Shown: positions 23,691 through 37,000 of the stretch, one piece after another | How the letters are laid out: every line of letters starts with the position of its first letter | How positions within the stretch are numbered: position 1 is the first letter of the stretch | Notes under the pieces: generated by a model | Seen by the model: the letters and a program-made list of their open reading frames with translations, nothing else | Told to the model about the DNA's origin: nothing | The model's database searches: none | Translations under genes and position numbers: made by a program | Assembly (NCBI GenBank): GCA_034440615.1 | Contig: JAOTOM010003827.1 | Location: 62,001-126,000, forward strand | Direction of reading: 5' to 3' | Length of the DNA: 64,000 bases | DNA from: Ashinkailepas kermadecensis | Lineage: Eukaryota; Arthropoda; Thecostraca; Neolepadidae

Positions 23691-25489
23691 GTTGCACAAT
23701 GGTGCATATGTTAGGAATATGAAAACAGGTCAAACGGCGTCGATTTGGCTTTGATAACCAAATCGTTACAAACGGCGTCGATTTCAAAATTCGCCGAAAC
23801 CGAATTTTGGGGGTGAACATAGAATCTGGGGCCGTGGGCACCTTAGTAATTGTGGAATATTCTCGGAAATTCCGAAAATGAATGGACAATTTTAACGTCG
23901 TATTTTTGCGCGATGGGTGAAGTAGGACGTTTTCAGGCTATTTTCTGCTGTTTCTGGTTGCTGCAACGCCTAGTAGGGCATCAAATCTGGTAATGAAAGC
24001 GGGGCAAACAGCTTGGATTTCCGGAAATGGCTTTTTGAGATCATAAATATCAATTGACCGATGATTTTAAGACGCCATCTGAAAAAAACTCATCCTGGCG
24101 CATCGCTTTTGTCGATATTTTTATGTGTAAAAGATTTTTGCGAGTTAGTTTTGAAATTGCATGTACATTCATACATTTCTAGAGCTTTGAATATGGCATA
24201 TTTCAGCGACTTCTCAACATGTACAGGTAGCCAACAGACAATGGAACATACTTTCTTTGATGGAAAGTTAATTTTGAGTTCAAACATGTCCCCGAAATAA
24301 ATTTTACATATTTGTCGATTTTGGCATGTTGTGTTCTTCTATGCCTGCCAGAGTTATGAATTTTGTTTGCATCAAGTTTCCCTTTGGTGTATCCTTTTCA
24401 TTATTTTCATTTCTGACGCTGACTGTGGAGATAAAAAATCTTTTAAAATCGGACATATTAAAAAAATAGTTTGAAAATTTATAATTGGAAATTTCACACA
24501 CAAGGCCACACCTCTGGTAATGTAAGGATGCTCACGTTTTCAATGGGGCTTTCCGATACTTCAGCAACATTTTTTGTTATTCGCTTTGTATTGTGACGAT
24601 AAGAAATGACACAGTGACTACCACAATTGCTTGTACCGTTCATGTACGTCGGGAAAAAATCACCACGTCTTTCCACCAGGCGTTTTCGAAAACTGATTCG
24701 TACACTGCTCCGGCTTTGCCAAGCCTGTTATCGTTTCCTTCCCGATGTCAACCCCTCTGTTGTCCGCCGGCATCAACGCCGACGCTTTTACTTCCCTCGG
24801 AACCGCCACCAGGCTGGAGAGTATTGAGCTATGTACGGATGGGTAGTAAGGATATATGTACGAAGTACGGATGGGGTGGGAGGGAAGACATACGCGAGAC
24901 AAACACCTCGGCTTTTATTTGCCTTTAACACATAGTCATCAGCAGTCCACGGAGACGCAATGTTTTTTCTTCATCACAACATGATAAACCTGCCTAACAC
25001 TTGATCGCTGACACAAAGCGTTCCACATGTGTGTCATAGGTACCTACCTACCGCGCCAGGTGCAATATGTAGAATAATATATGTAGAATGTAATAATAGA
25101 ACCTGATTGAATAGGGTCGGATTGCGTAATTTCTATGTTTGCTGTTATTCAATACATATCAGTTGGGCCGAAGTACAATTGCGTCGCTACGCGTAAATAA
25201 ACCCATGTATGACCTATCGGTAAATAGTGACCTTGAAATTCTTGATGGTTTTTAAGAGAAACTATAAGATGTACATTAAAAAGGTATGAATGTTTTTTCT
25301 TAGAAAATGTTTTCCAATCATATGTCTGTATGTCATTGTTCTACCTCATGTATCTTTCCAATGAAAGAAAGCTTACACGAAATCCGTTCTATCCGGAAAA
25401 CGCAAAATCGCAGTGATGAAGAGCGGACGGCCATATCGGATATTTATAAGAAGAACGTTTTTTTGTTTGTTTAGTCAGCGCAATCATGC
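23691..25489. other. No recognised gene
   Basis: AT-rich sequence with short frames only. Confidence 0.4.
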
Positions 25490-25643
25490 CCACTTTTATT
25501 TCCGCCGTCAAATTTGTCAATTTCGATGGGCTAGGGGTCATGAGAGGTCACGAGGTCACGAGGTCATGATGTCACGAAGTCAAATGTAGGAAATACTGAT
25601 ATTTTATTTCGGGAATGTTTCAGTTGATCCTTTTTCTTCTGAA

Positions 25644-25721
<78 letters not shown>

Positions 25722-25960
25722 ACCACCCTTTCCGCTTCTTATTGATGAGATATCCATCGTCAAACCAACCTATGTTATTTGACCTAAATATAATGCCGGA
25801 GACTATGGCTCAAAAACCGTTCGCCGAATCGGGCTGAAATTTGCACAGCCATATTCAGAGCCAAAGACTACCCTGTGAGCAAATTTTGGTCCAAATAAAA
25901 AATTATGCGATGAAGTGCATTGGTCGATCTGTCGTGGAACGCACCAGGTGTCGAGTGGAG
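25490..25960 (+). repeat. Dispersed repeat, copy B (inverse of 21730-22150), interrupted by (AT)n
   Basis: Carries GAGGTCACGAGGTCACGAGG, AAAAACCGTTCGCCGAATCG and GGTCGATCTGTCGTGGAACG blocks, the inverse order of copy A. An (AT)n microsatellite has expanded inside it. Confidence 0.65.
25644..25718. repeat. (AT)n microsatellite
   Basis: About 37 AT dinucleotides with one AA interruption. Confidence 0.97.
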
Positions 25961-26081
25961 CCGCTGTATTTCCTTACGATGGTGTTAACAGTACGAAACA
26001 GTGTAAGCTCGGGACTCTCCGGTTTGCGTGCGGCCCTGCAATTCAGGTGGCTTAATGGAGCGATGTTTTTTTGCGATCAAG

Positions 26082-26138
26082 GTGCAATTAAGGTGCAATT
26101 AAGGTGCAATTAAGGTGCAACTAAAGTGCAATTCAGGT
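26082..26138. repeat. 12-bp short tandem repeat
   Basis: About five units of GGTGCAATTAAG with drift in the last two. Confidence 0.85.
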
Positions 26139-26405
26139 GACACTGGCGGCCTGTTTGCAGGACAGTGATGGGTACATCATGAGGAGATGGCCGTCGGAAT
26201 CGTCCAACAACGGTGAGTTGGCACGCCGGTACCAGCAGTACATCGGTACCAGCAGCCGGCCGAACGGCGTCTTCAAAGTGAGTGTTCGCAAACGTCGCTG
26301 TTCCATGCAGAGCTTGGGTCCCAGGATCTCGTGACGTCACAATCGGGGTTCGAAGTTCATCGCGGATGTGATTCACAGGAAAGTGGTAATGTGTTTCTTG
26401 GGAAC

Positions 26406-26622
26406 GGTTAGCGCCAAGATGTGTACATATATCCTGCGCCAAGATGTGTACATATATCCTGCGGTTAGCGCCAAGATGTGTACATATATCCTGCGGTTAG
26501 CGCCAAAATGTGTACATATATCCTGCGGTTAGCGCCAAGATGTGTACATATATCCTGCGGTTAGCGCCAAGATGTGTACATATATCCTGCGGTTAGCGCC
26601 AAGATGTGTACATATATCCTGC
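26406..26622. repeat. 32-bp minisatellite
   Basis: Six to seven units joining GGTTAGCGCCAAGATG to TGTACATATATCCTGC; the first lacks GGTTAGCG. Confidence 0.93.
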
Positions 26623-26859
26623 GCAATATGCGGTCAGAACGGGACGAAAGATTCTAACATCACGAGTACTCGCAGCAGTGCCACACATGTCTGCAGATCT
26701 GTCATGGTACAACTAGCAAATTACAATATTGGGGAGGAAGTCGTAGTATGTATCCTGCGGATGAACATTTTTCCTTTTACGTTTCATTTTATGGCTGTGA
26801 AGTACCCATACTATGAATAGCTATGAAAATACATGATTTCCAGATATTAAAAAAAACAC

Positions 26860-27165
26860 AAGATATTTCCAAAAACTGCCATATTTTATAGAGACTAAGC
26901 TGTCGTGCACGGCACTTCATCAGAATCATCATATGGACAAAATCACCTTCTAATCAATACAACAACACGTGTTGAATCTGGCCTGGTACTAGGCATCCGG
27001 CAATGTTGCGTGAGCCATCCGGCATCTTGCCGGATGCCTGGTGGCTCAGGCAAGATTAAACACGTGTTGTTGTACTGATTAGAAAGTGAATTTTTCGATG
27101 TAATGATCCTGATGGAGTGCACGACAGCTTAATCTCTATAAAATATAATCGATTTTGGAAATATG
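26860..27165. mobile_element. Foldback MITE (long imperfect palindrome)
   Basis: The left arm runs from AGATATTTCCAAAA through AGCTGTCGTGCAC and ACAACACGTGTT. The right arm returns through AACACGTGTTGTTGTACTGA, GTGCACGACAGCTTA and TTTTGGAAATAT. Arms are about 125 bp each around a GCATCCGG..CCGGATGC centre. No open frame; this is a typical non-autonomous foldback element or hairpin precursor. Confidence 0.75.
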
Positions 27166-27729
27166 TTTACAATTTCAAGGAGACAGTCATTTAAATGTAT
27201 CAGTGATACATCATCATGCTCCTTGCAGCAGCACTGAAACACAAATATTAATATAATTCTGACAACCATAGGCTTGGACAATGTGGGAATAAGAATAGGC
27301 GGGCTTGCTTAAAGTTGTCTAGAATTCAAGCCAGCCACATACAAACTACTCCTTTCTTCCAATTCGGATGCCTTGGGTAGTATGGTCACATCGCTCCCAC
27401 CCATCCCCCTCTCTATTCTCTGGGCACGGTACTATAAGCCCCACCCTGGTGGCTACAAAACCGAACGGCACACAGTCCGTCGAAATGCGACAGCAAACGG
27501 GGCATCAACCAACGTCGCCCATCACCATCGGCGGCTCGCCACCATTAACAATGGACCCCACACCGGTCCTGCAAACCAGCTGGGCGCCGGTTGCCCTGCC
27601 GTTCAACAAGTCATCGCCGTTATCAGAGCCCGCCACCTGGGGCGGTGCCGCACTGACAGCCTGTGCACCGTCACCTGTGCGCTATGCCCGGAATGGACCA
27701 CTATATTGCATGGCACTGTCACGGCCGTA
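27166..27729. other. No recognised gene (GC-rich, overlapping frames)
   Basis: Two overlapping + strand frames (27368-27772 and 27373-27975) run through this stretch and into the MITE. They have no recognisable domain, and their 3' parts are MITE sequence. Treated as non-coding. Confidence 0.4.
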
Positions 27730-27912
27730 CAGTGGCGCACCCAGGGATTCGTGTGCCCTCCTCCCTCGATAGCGAGTGGCGCCCCTCTAGGACGCTCGAG
27801 AGCATTTTCAGCTGATGGCACACCTCAGAGTAGAAAAGGTACCCCCTCCGGGGAAATGGCGACCCTCCAGAACAAGTACCCCGCCCCGGTAAAATTCCTG
27901 GATGCGCCCCTG
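27730..27912. mobile_element. hAT-like MITE, 183 bp
   Basis: The left terminus CAGTGGCGCACCCAGGGATT and the inverse of the right terminus CAGGGGCGCATCCAGGAATT are good terminal inverted repeats. The flanking 8-mers CGGCCGTA and CAGCCGTG match at 6 of 8 positions. The interior has GGCGCCCCTCTAGGACGCTC, related to the 12.4-kb and 43.9-kb elements. Confidence 0.75.
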
Positions 27913-28045
27913 CAGCCGTGCAGTCATGCAGTGTGTGGTGCCCTCCCAGCCAGGAGCCAGACCGGCAGACGGTAAACAGAACAGGTGTGTGCAGCGACGG
28001 GCTTCAAATGGGTCGTGTCTGTCGTCAGCTGACAACACTGCGATG

Positions 28046-31000
28046 TCGGCTCACACTGACACAGCGTCAGTCGGCTCACACTGACACAGCGTCAGTCGGC
28101 TCACACCGACACAGTGTCAGTCGGCTCACACTGACACAGCGTCAGTCGGCTCACACTGACACAGCGTCAGTCGGCTCACACTGACACAGCGTCAGTCGGC
28201 TCACACCGACACAGTGTCAGTCGGCTCACACCGACACAGTGTCAGTCGGCTCACACCGACACAGTGTCAGTCGGCTCACACTGACACAGCGTCAGTCGGC
28301 TCACACTGACACAGTGTCAGTCGGCTCACACCGACACAGTGTCAGTCGGCTCACACTGACACAGCGTCAGTCGGCTCACACTGACACAGCGTCAGTCGGC
28401 TCACACTGACACAGCATCAGTCGGCTCACACTGACACAGCGTCAGTCGGCTCACACCGACACAGCGTCAGTCGGCTCACACCGACACAGTGTCAGTCGGC
28501 TCACACCGACACAGTGTCAGTCGGCTCACACTGACACAGCGTCAGTCGGCTCACACTGACACAGTGTCAGTCGGCTCACACCGACACAGTGTCAGTCGGC
28601 TCACACTGACACAGCGTCAGTCGGCTCACACTGACACAGCGTCAGTCGGCTCACACTGACACAGCGTCAGTCGGCTCACACCGACACAGTGTCAGTCGGC
28701 TCACACCGACACAGCGTCAGTCGGCTCACACTGACACAGCGTCAGTCGGCTCACACTGACACAGCGTCAGTCGGCTCACACCGACACAGCGTCAGTCGGC
28801 TCACACTGACACAGCGTCAGTCGGCTCACACCGACACAGCGTCAGTCGGCTCACACCGACACAGCGTCAGTCGGCTCACACCGACACAGTGTCAGTCGGC
28901 TCACACCGACACAGCGTCAGTCGGCTCACACCGACACAGCGTCAGTCGGCTCACACCGACACAGCGTCAGTCGGCTCACACCGACACAGCGTCAGTCGGC
29001 TCACACAGTCGGCTCACACCGACACAGTGTCAGTCGGCTCACACTGACACAGCGTCAGTCGGCTCACACCGACACAGCGTCAGTCGGCTCACACCGACAC
29101 AGTGTCAGTCGGCTCACACCGACACAGCGTCAGTCGGCTCACACCGACACAGCGTCAGTCGGCTCACACCGACACAGCGTCAGTCGGCTCACACCGACAC
29201 AGCGTCAGTCGGCTCACACTGACACAGCGTCAGTCGGCTCACACCGACACAGCGTCAGTCGGCTCACACCTGACACAGCGTCAGTCGGCTCACACTGACA
29301 CAGCGTCAGTCGGCTCACACCGACACAGCGTCATCGGCCTATGACACAGTGTCAGTCGGCTCACACCGACACAGCGTCAGTCGGCTCACACTGACACAGC
29401 GTCAGTCGGCTCACACCTGACACAGCGTCAGTCGGCTCACACCGACACAGCGTCAGTCGGCTCACACCGACACAGCGTCAGTCGGCTCACACCGACACAG
29501 CGTCAGTCGGCTCACACCGACACAGTGTCAGTCGGCTCACACTGACACAGCGTCAGTCGGCTCACACCGACACAGTGTCAGTCGGCTCACACCGACACAG
29601 CGTCAGTCGGCTCACACCGACACAGCGTCAGTCGGCTCACACCGACACAGCGTCAGTCGGCTCACACTGACACAGCATCAGTCGGCTCACACTGACACAG
29701 TGTCAGTCGGCTCACACCGACACAGCGTGTCGCTCACACTGACACAGCGTCAGTCGGCTCACACTGACACAGCGTCAGTCGGCTCACACCGACACAGCGT
29801 CAGTCGGCTCACACTGACACAGCGTCAGTCGGCTCACACCGACACAGCGTCAGTCGGCTTCACACCGACACAGCGTCAGTCGGCTCACACCGACACAGCG
29901 TCAGTCGGCTCACACCGACACAGCGTCAGTCGGCTCACACCGACACAGTGTCAGTCGGCTCACACCTGACACAGCGTCAGTCGGCTCACACCGACACAGC
30001 GTCAGTCGGCTCACACTGACACAGCGTCAGTCGGCTCACACTGACACAGCGTCAGTCGGCTCACACCGACACAGCGTCAGTCGGCTCACACCGACACAGC
30101 GTCAGTCGGCTCACACTGACACAGCGTCAGTCGGCTCACACTGACACAGCGTCAGTCGGCTCACACTGACACAGCGTCAGTCGGCTCACACCGACACAGC
30201 GTCAGTCGGCTCACACCGACACAGTGTCAGTCGGCTCACACTGACACAGCGTCAGTCGGCTCACACTGACACAGCGTCAGTCGGCTCACACCGACACAGC
30301 GTCAGTCGGCTCACACCGACACAGCGTCAGTCGGCTCACACCGACACAGCGTCAGTCGGCTCACACTGACACAGCGTCAGTCGGCTCACACCGACACAGC
30401 GTCAGTCGGCTCACACCGACACAGCGTCAGTCGGCTCACACTGACACAGCGTCAGTCGGCTCACACTGACACAGCGTCAGTCGGCTCACACTGACACAGC
30501 GTCAGTCGGCTCACACTGACACAGCGTCAGTCGGCTCACACTGACACAGCGTCAGTCGGCTCACACTGACACAGCGTCAGTCGGCTCACACCGACACAGC
30601 GTCAGTCGGCTCACACTGACACAGCGTCAGTCGGCTCACACTGACACAGCGTCAGTCGGCTCACACCGACACAGCGTCAGTCGGCTCACACCTGACACAG
30701 CGTCAGTCGGCTCACACTGACACAGCGTCAGTCGGCTCACACTGACACAGCGTCAGTCGGCTCACACCGACACAGCGTCAGTCGGCTCACACTGACACAG
30801 CGTCAGTCGGCTCACACTGACACAGCGTCAGTCGGCTCACACTGACACAGCGTCAGTCGGCTCACACCGACACAGCGTCAGTCGGCTCACACCTGACACA
30901 GCGTCAGTCGGCTCACACCGACACAGCGTCAGTCGGCTCACACCGACACAGCGTCAGTCGGCTCACACTGACACAGCGTCAGTCGGCTCACACCGACACA

Positions 31001-34000
31001 GTGTCAGTCGGCTCACACCGACACAGCGTCAGTCGGCTCACACTGACACAGCGTCAGTCGGCTCACACCGACACAGCGTCAGTCGGCTCACACCGACACA
31101 GCGTCAGTCGGCTCACACCGACACAGCGTCAGTCGGCTCACACCGACACAGCGTCAGTCGGCTCACACCGACACAGCGTCAGTCGGCTCACACCGACACA
31201 GCGTCAGTCGGCTCACACCGACACAGCGTCAGTCGGCTCACACCGACACAGCGTCAGTCGGCTCACACCGACACAGCGTCAGTCGGCTCACACTGACACA
31301 GCGTCAGTCGGCTCACACCGACACAGCGTCAGTCGGCTCACACCGACACAGCGTCAGTCGGCTCACACCGACACAGCGTCAGTCGGCTCACACTGACACA
31401 GCGTCAGTCGGCTCACACTGACACAGCGTCAGTCGGCTCACACCGACACAGCGTCAGTCGGCTCACACGACACAGCGTCAGTCGGCTCACACCGACACAG
31501 CGTCAGTCGGCTCACACCGACACAGCGTCAGTCGGCTCACACTGACAGTCAGTCGGTACTGACACGGTCAGTCGGCTCACACTGACACAGCGTCAGTCGG
31601 CTCACACTGACACAGCGTCAGTCGGCTCACACCGACACAGCGTCAGTCGGCTCACACTGACACAGCGTCAGTCGGCTCACACTGACACAGCGTCAGTCGG
31701 CTCACACACGTCAGTCGGCTCGACACAGCGTCAGTCGGCTCACACCGACACAGCGTCAGTCGGCTCACACCGACACAGCGTCAGTCGGCTCACACTGACA
31801 CAGCGTCAGTCGGCTCACACTGACACAGCGTCAGTCGGCTCACACCGACACAGCGTCAGTCGGCTCACACCGACACAGCGTCAGTCGGCTCACACTGACA
31901 CAGCGTCAGTCGGCTCACACCACACTGACACAGCGTCAGTCGGCTCACACTGACACAGCGTCAGTCGGCTCACACTGACACAGCGTCAGTCGGCTCACAC
32001 CGACACAGCGTCAGTCGGCTCACACTGACACAGCGTCAGTCGGCTCACACCGACACAGCGTCAGTCGGCTCACACTGACACAGCGTCAGTCGGCTCACTC
32101 ACGACAGCGTCAGTCGGCTCACACCGACACAGCGTCAGTCGGCTCACACCGACACAGCGTCAGTCGGCTCACACCGACACAGCGTCAGTCGGCTCACACC
32201 GACACAGCGTCAGTCGGCTCACACCGACACAGCGTCAGTCGGCTCACACCGACACAGCGTCAGTCGGCTCACACGACACAGCGTCAGTCGGCTCCACACA
32301 GTGTCAGTCGGCTCACACGCACGCGTCGTCGCTCACGACACAGCGTCAGTCGGCTCACACTGACACAGCGTCAGTCGGCTCACACCGACACAGCGTCAGT
32401 CGGCTCACACCGACACAGCGTCAGTCGGCTCACACCGACACAGCGTCAGTCGGCTCACACCGACACAGCGTCAGTCGGCTCGACACAGCGTCAGTCGGCT
32501 CACACTGACACAGCGTCAGTCGGCTCACACCGACACAGCGTCAGTCGGCTCACACTGACACAGCGTCAGTCGGCTCACACTGACACAGCGTCAGTCGGCT
32601 CACACTGACACAGCGCAGTGCGTCAGTCGGCTCACACCGACACAGCGTCAGTCGGCTCACACTGACACAGCGTCAGTCGGCTCACACTGACACAGCGTCA
32701 GTCGGCTCACACCACTGACACAGTGTCAGTCGGCTCACACCGACACAGCGTCAGTCGGCTCACACCGACACAGCGTCAGTCGGCTCACACCGACACAGCG
32801 TCAGTCGGCTCACACTGACACAGCGTCAGTCGGCTCACACCGACACAGCGTCAGTCGGCTCACACCGACACAGCGTCAGTTCGGCTCACACCGACACAGC
32901 GTCAGTCGGCTCACACCGACACAGCGTCAGTCGGCTCACACCGACACAGCGTCAGTCGGCTCACACTGACACAGCGTCAGTCGGCTCACACTGACACAGC
33001 GTCAGTCGGCTCACACCGACACAGCGTCAGTCGGCTCACACCAGCGTCAGTCGGCTCACACCGACACAGCGTCAGTCGGCTCACACTGACACAGCGTCAG
33101 TCGGCTCACACCGACACAGCGTCAGTCGGCTCACACCGACACAGTGTCAGTCGGCTCACACTGACACAGCGTCAGTCGGCTCACACCGACACAGTGTCAG
33201 TCGGCTCACACCGACACAGTGTCAGTCGGCTCACACTGACCGCAGTCAGTCGGCTCACACTGACACAGCGTCAGTCGGCTCACACCGACACAGTGTCAGT
33301 CGGCTCACACTGACACAGCGTCAGTCGGCTCACACCGACACAGCGTCAGTCGGCTCACCTGACACAGCGTCAGTCGGCTCACACCGACACAGCGTCAGTC
33401 GGCTCACACTGACACAGCGTCAGTCGGCTCACACTGACACAGCGTCAGTCGGCTCACACTGACACAGCGTCAGTCGGCTCACACCTGACACAGCGTCAGT
33501 CGGCTCACACCCACAGCGTCAGTCGGCTCACACTGACACAGCGTCAGTCGGCTCACACCGACACGTCGACACAGCGTCAGTCGGCTCACACCGACACAGC
33601 GTCAGTCGGCTCACACCGACACAGCGTCAGTCGGCTCACACCGACACAGCGTCAGTCGGCTCACACCGACACAGCGTCAGTCGGCTCACACCGACACAGC
33701 GTCAGTCGGCTCACACCGACACAGCGTCAGTCGGCTCACACCGACACAGCGTCAGTCGGCTCACACCGACACAGCGTCAGTCGGCTCACACCGACACAGT
33801 GTCAGTCGGCTCACACTGACACAGCGTCAGTCGGCTCACACTGACACAGCGTCAGTCGGCTCACACCGACACAGCGTCAGTCGGCTCACACCGACACAGC
33901 GTCAGTCGGCTCACACTGACACAGCGTCAGTCGGCTCACACCGACACAGCGTCAGTCGGCTCCCCACACTGACACAGCGTCAGTCGGCTCACACTGACAC

Positions 34001-37000
34001 AGCGTCAGTCGGCTCACACCTGACACAGCGTCAGTCGGCTCACACCGACACAGCGTCAGTCGGCTCACACCGACACAGCGTCAGTCGGCTCACACCGACA
34101 CTCACCGACACAGCGTCAGTCGGCTCACACTGACACAGCGTCAGTCGGCTCACACCGACACAGCGTCAGTCGGCTCACACCGACACAGCGTCAGTCGGCT
34201 CACACCGACACAGTGTCAGTCGGCTCACACCGACACAGCGTCAGTCGGCTCACACCGACACAGCGTCAGTCGGCTCACACGACACAGCGTCAGTCGGCTC
34301 ACACTGACACAGCGTCAGTCGGCTCACACCGACACAGCGTCAGTCGGCTCACACCGACACAGTGTCAGTCGGCTCACACCGACACAGTGTCAGTCGGCTC
34401 ACACCTGACACAGCGTCAGTCGGCTCACACTGACACAGCGTCAGTCGGCTCACACTGACACAGCGTCAGTCGGCTCACACTGACACAGCGTCAGTCGGCT
34501 CACACGACACAGCGTCAGTCGGCTCACACCGACACAGCGTCAGTCGGCTCACACTCACAGCGTCAGTGTCAGTCGGCTCACACTGACACAGCGTCAGTCG
34601 GCTCACACCGACACAGCGTCAGTCGGCTCACACCGACACAGCGTCAGTCGGCTCACACCGACACAGCGTCAGTCGGCTCACACCGACAGCGTCAGTCGGC
34701 TCACACCGACACAGCGTCAGTCGGCTCACACTGACACAGCGTCAGTCGGCTCACACCGACACAGCGTGTCAGTCGGCTCACACCTGACACAGCGTCAGTC
34801 GGCTCACACCGACAAGGTCAGTCGGCTCACACTGACACAGCGTCAGTCGGCTCACACTGACACAGCGTCAGTCGGCTCACACTGACACAGCGTCAGTCGG
34901 CTCACACCGACACAGCGTCAGTCGGCTCACACCGACACAGCGTCAGTCGGCTCACACTGACACAGCGTCAGTCGGCTCACACTGACACAGCGTCAGTCGG
35001 CTCACACCTGACACAGCGTCAGTCGGCTCACACTGACACAGCGTCAGTCGGCTCACACCGACACAGCGTCAGTCGGCTCACACCGACACAGTGTCAGTCG
35101 GCTCACACCTGACACAGCGTCAGTCGGCTCACACCGACACAGCGTCAGTCGGCTCACACCGACACAGTGTCAGTCCCGACACAGCGTCAGTCGGCTCACA
35201 CCGACACAGCGTCAGTCGGCTCACACCGACACAGCGTCAGTCGGCTCACACCGACACAGCGTCAGTCGGCTCACACCGACACAGCGTCAGTCGGCTCACA
35301 CCGACACAGCGTCAGTCGGCTCACACCGACACAGCGTCAGTCGGCTCACACCGACACAGCGTCAGTCGGCTCACACCGACACAGCGTCAGTCGGCTCACA
35401 CTGACACAGCGTCAGTCGGCTCACACCGACACAGCGTCAGTCGGCTCACACCGACACAGCGTCAGTCGGCTCACACCGACACAGCGTCAGTCGGCTCACA
35501 CCGACACAGTGTCAGTCGGCTCACACCGACACAGCGTCAGTCGGCTCACACCGACACAGTGTCAGTCGGCTCACACCGACACAGTGTCAGTCGGCTCACA
35601 CCGACACAGCGTCAGTCGGCTCACACCGACACAGCGTCAGTCGGCTCACACTGACACAGCGTCAGTCGGCTCACACCTGACACAGCGTCAGTCGGCTCAC
35701 ACCGACACAGCGTCAGTCGGCTCACACCGACACAGCGTCAGTCGGCTCACACCGACACAGCGTCAGTCGGCTCACACTGACACAGCGTCAGTCGGCTCAC
35801 ACTGACACAGCGTCAGTCGGCTCACACGTGTCACAGCGTCAGTCGGCTCACACTGACACAGCGTCAGTCGGCTCACACTGACACAGCGTCAGTCGGCTCA
35901 CACTGACACAGCGTCAGTCGGCTCACACCGACACAGTGTCAGTCGGCTCACACTGACACAGCGTCAGTCGGCTCACACCGACACAGCGTCAGTCGGCTCA
36001 CACCGACACAGCGTCAGTCGGCTCACACCGACACAGCGTCAGTCGGCTCACACTGACACAGCGTCAGTCGGCTCACACCTGACACAGCGTCAGTCGGCTC
36101 ACACCGACACAGTGTCAGTCGGCTCACACCGACACAGCGTCAGTCGGCTCACACCTGACACAGCGTCAGTCGGCTCACACTGACAAAGGTCAGTCGGCTC
36201 ACACCGCGGTGGTCGGCTCACACCGACACAGCGTCAGTCGGCTCACACCGACACAGCGTCAGTCGGCTCACACCGACACAGCGTCAGTCGGCTCACACCG
36301 ACACAGCGTCAGTCGGCTCACACTGACACAGCGTCAGTCGGCTCACACTGACACAGCGTCAGTCGGCTCACACTGACACAGCGTCAGTCGGCTCACACTG
36401 ACACAGCGTCAGTCGGCTCACACCGACACAGCGTCAGTCGGCTCACACTGACACAGCGTCAGTCGGCTCACACCGACACAGCGTCAGTCGGCTCACACCG
36501 ACACAGCGTCAGTCGGCTCACACTGACACAGCGTCAGTCGGCTCACACCGACACAGCGTCAGTCGGCTCACACCGACACAGCGTCAGTCGGCTCACACCG
36601 ACACAGTGTCAGTCGGCTCACACTGACACAGGTCAGTCGGCTCACACCTGACACAGCGTCAGTCGGCTCACACTGACACAGCGTCAGTCGGCTCACACTG
36701 ACACAGCGTCAGTCGGCTCACACTGACACAGCGTCAGTCGGCTCACACGTCTGACACAGCGTCAGTCGGCTCACACCGACACAGTGTCAGTCGGCTCACA
36801 CTGACACAGCGTCAGTCGGCTCACACCGACACAGCGTCAGTCGGCTCACACTGACAGTGTCAGTCGGCTCACACTGACAGTGTCAGTCGGCTCACACCGA
36901 CACAGCGTCAGTCGGCTCACACCGACACAGCGTCAGTCGGCTCACACTGACACAGCGTCAGTCGGCTCACACTGACACAGCGTCAGTCGGCTCACACCGA

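Noticed and set aside
27368..27975. Two overlapping + frames of 134 and 200 codons
   Set aside because: No domain recognised, both overlap each other, and their 3' parts are MITE sequence.
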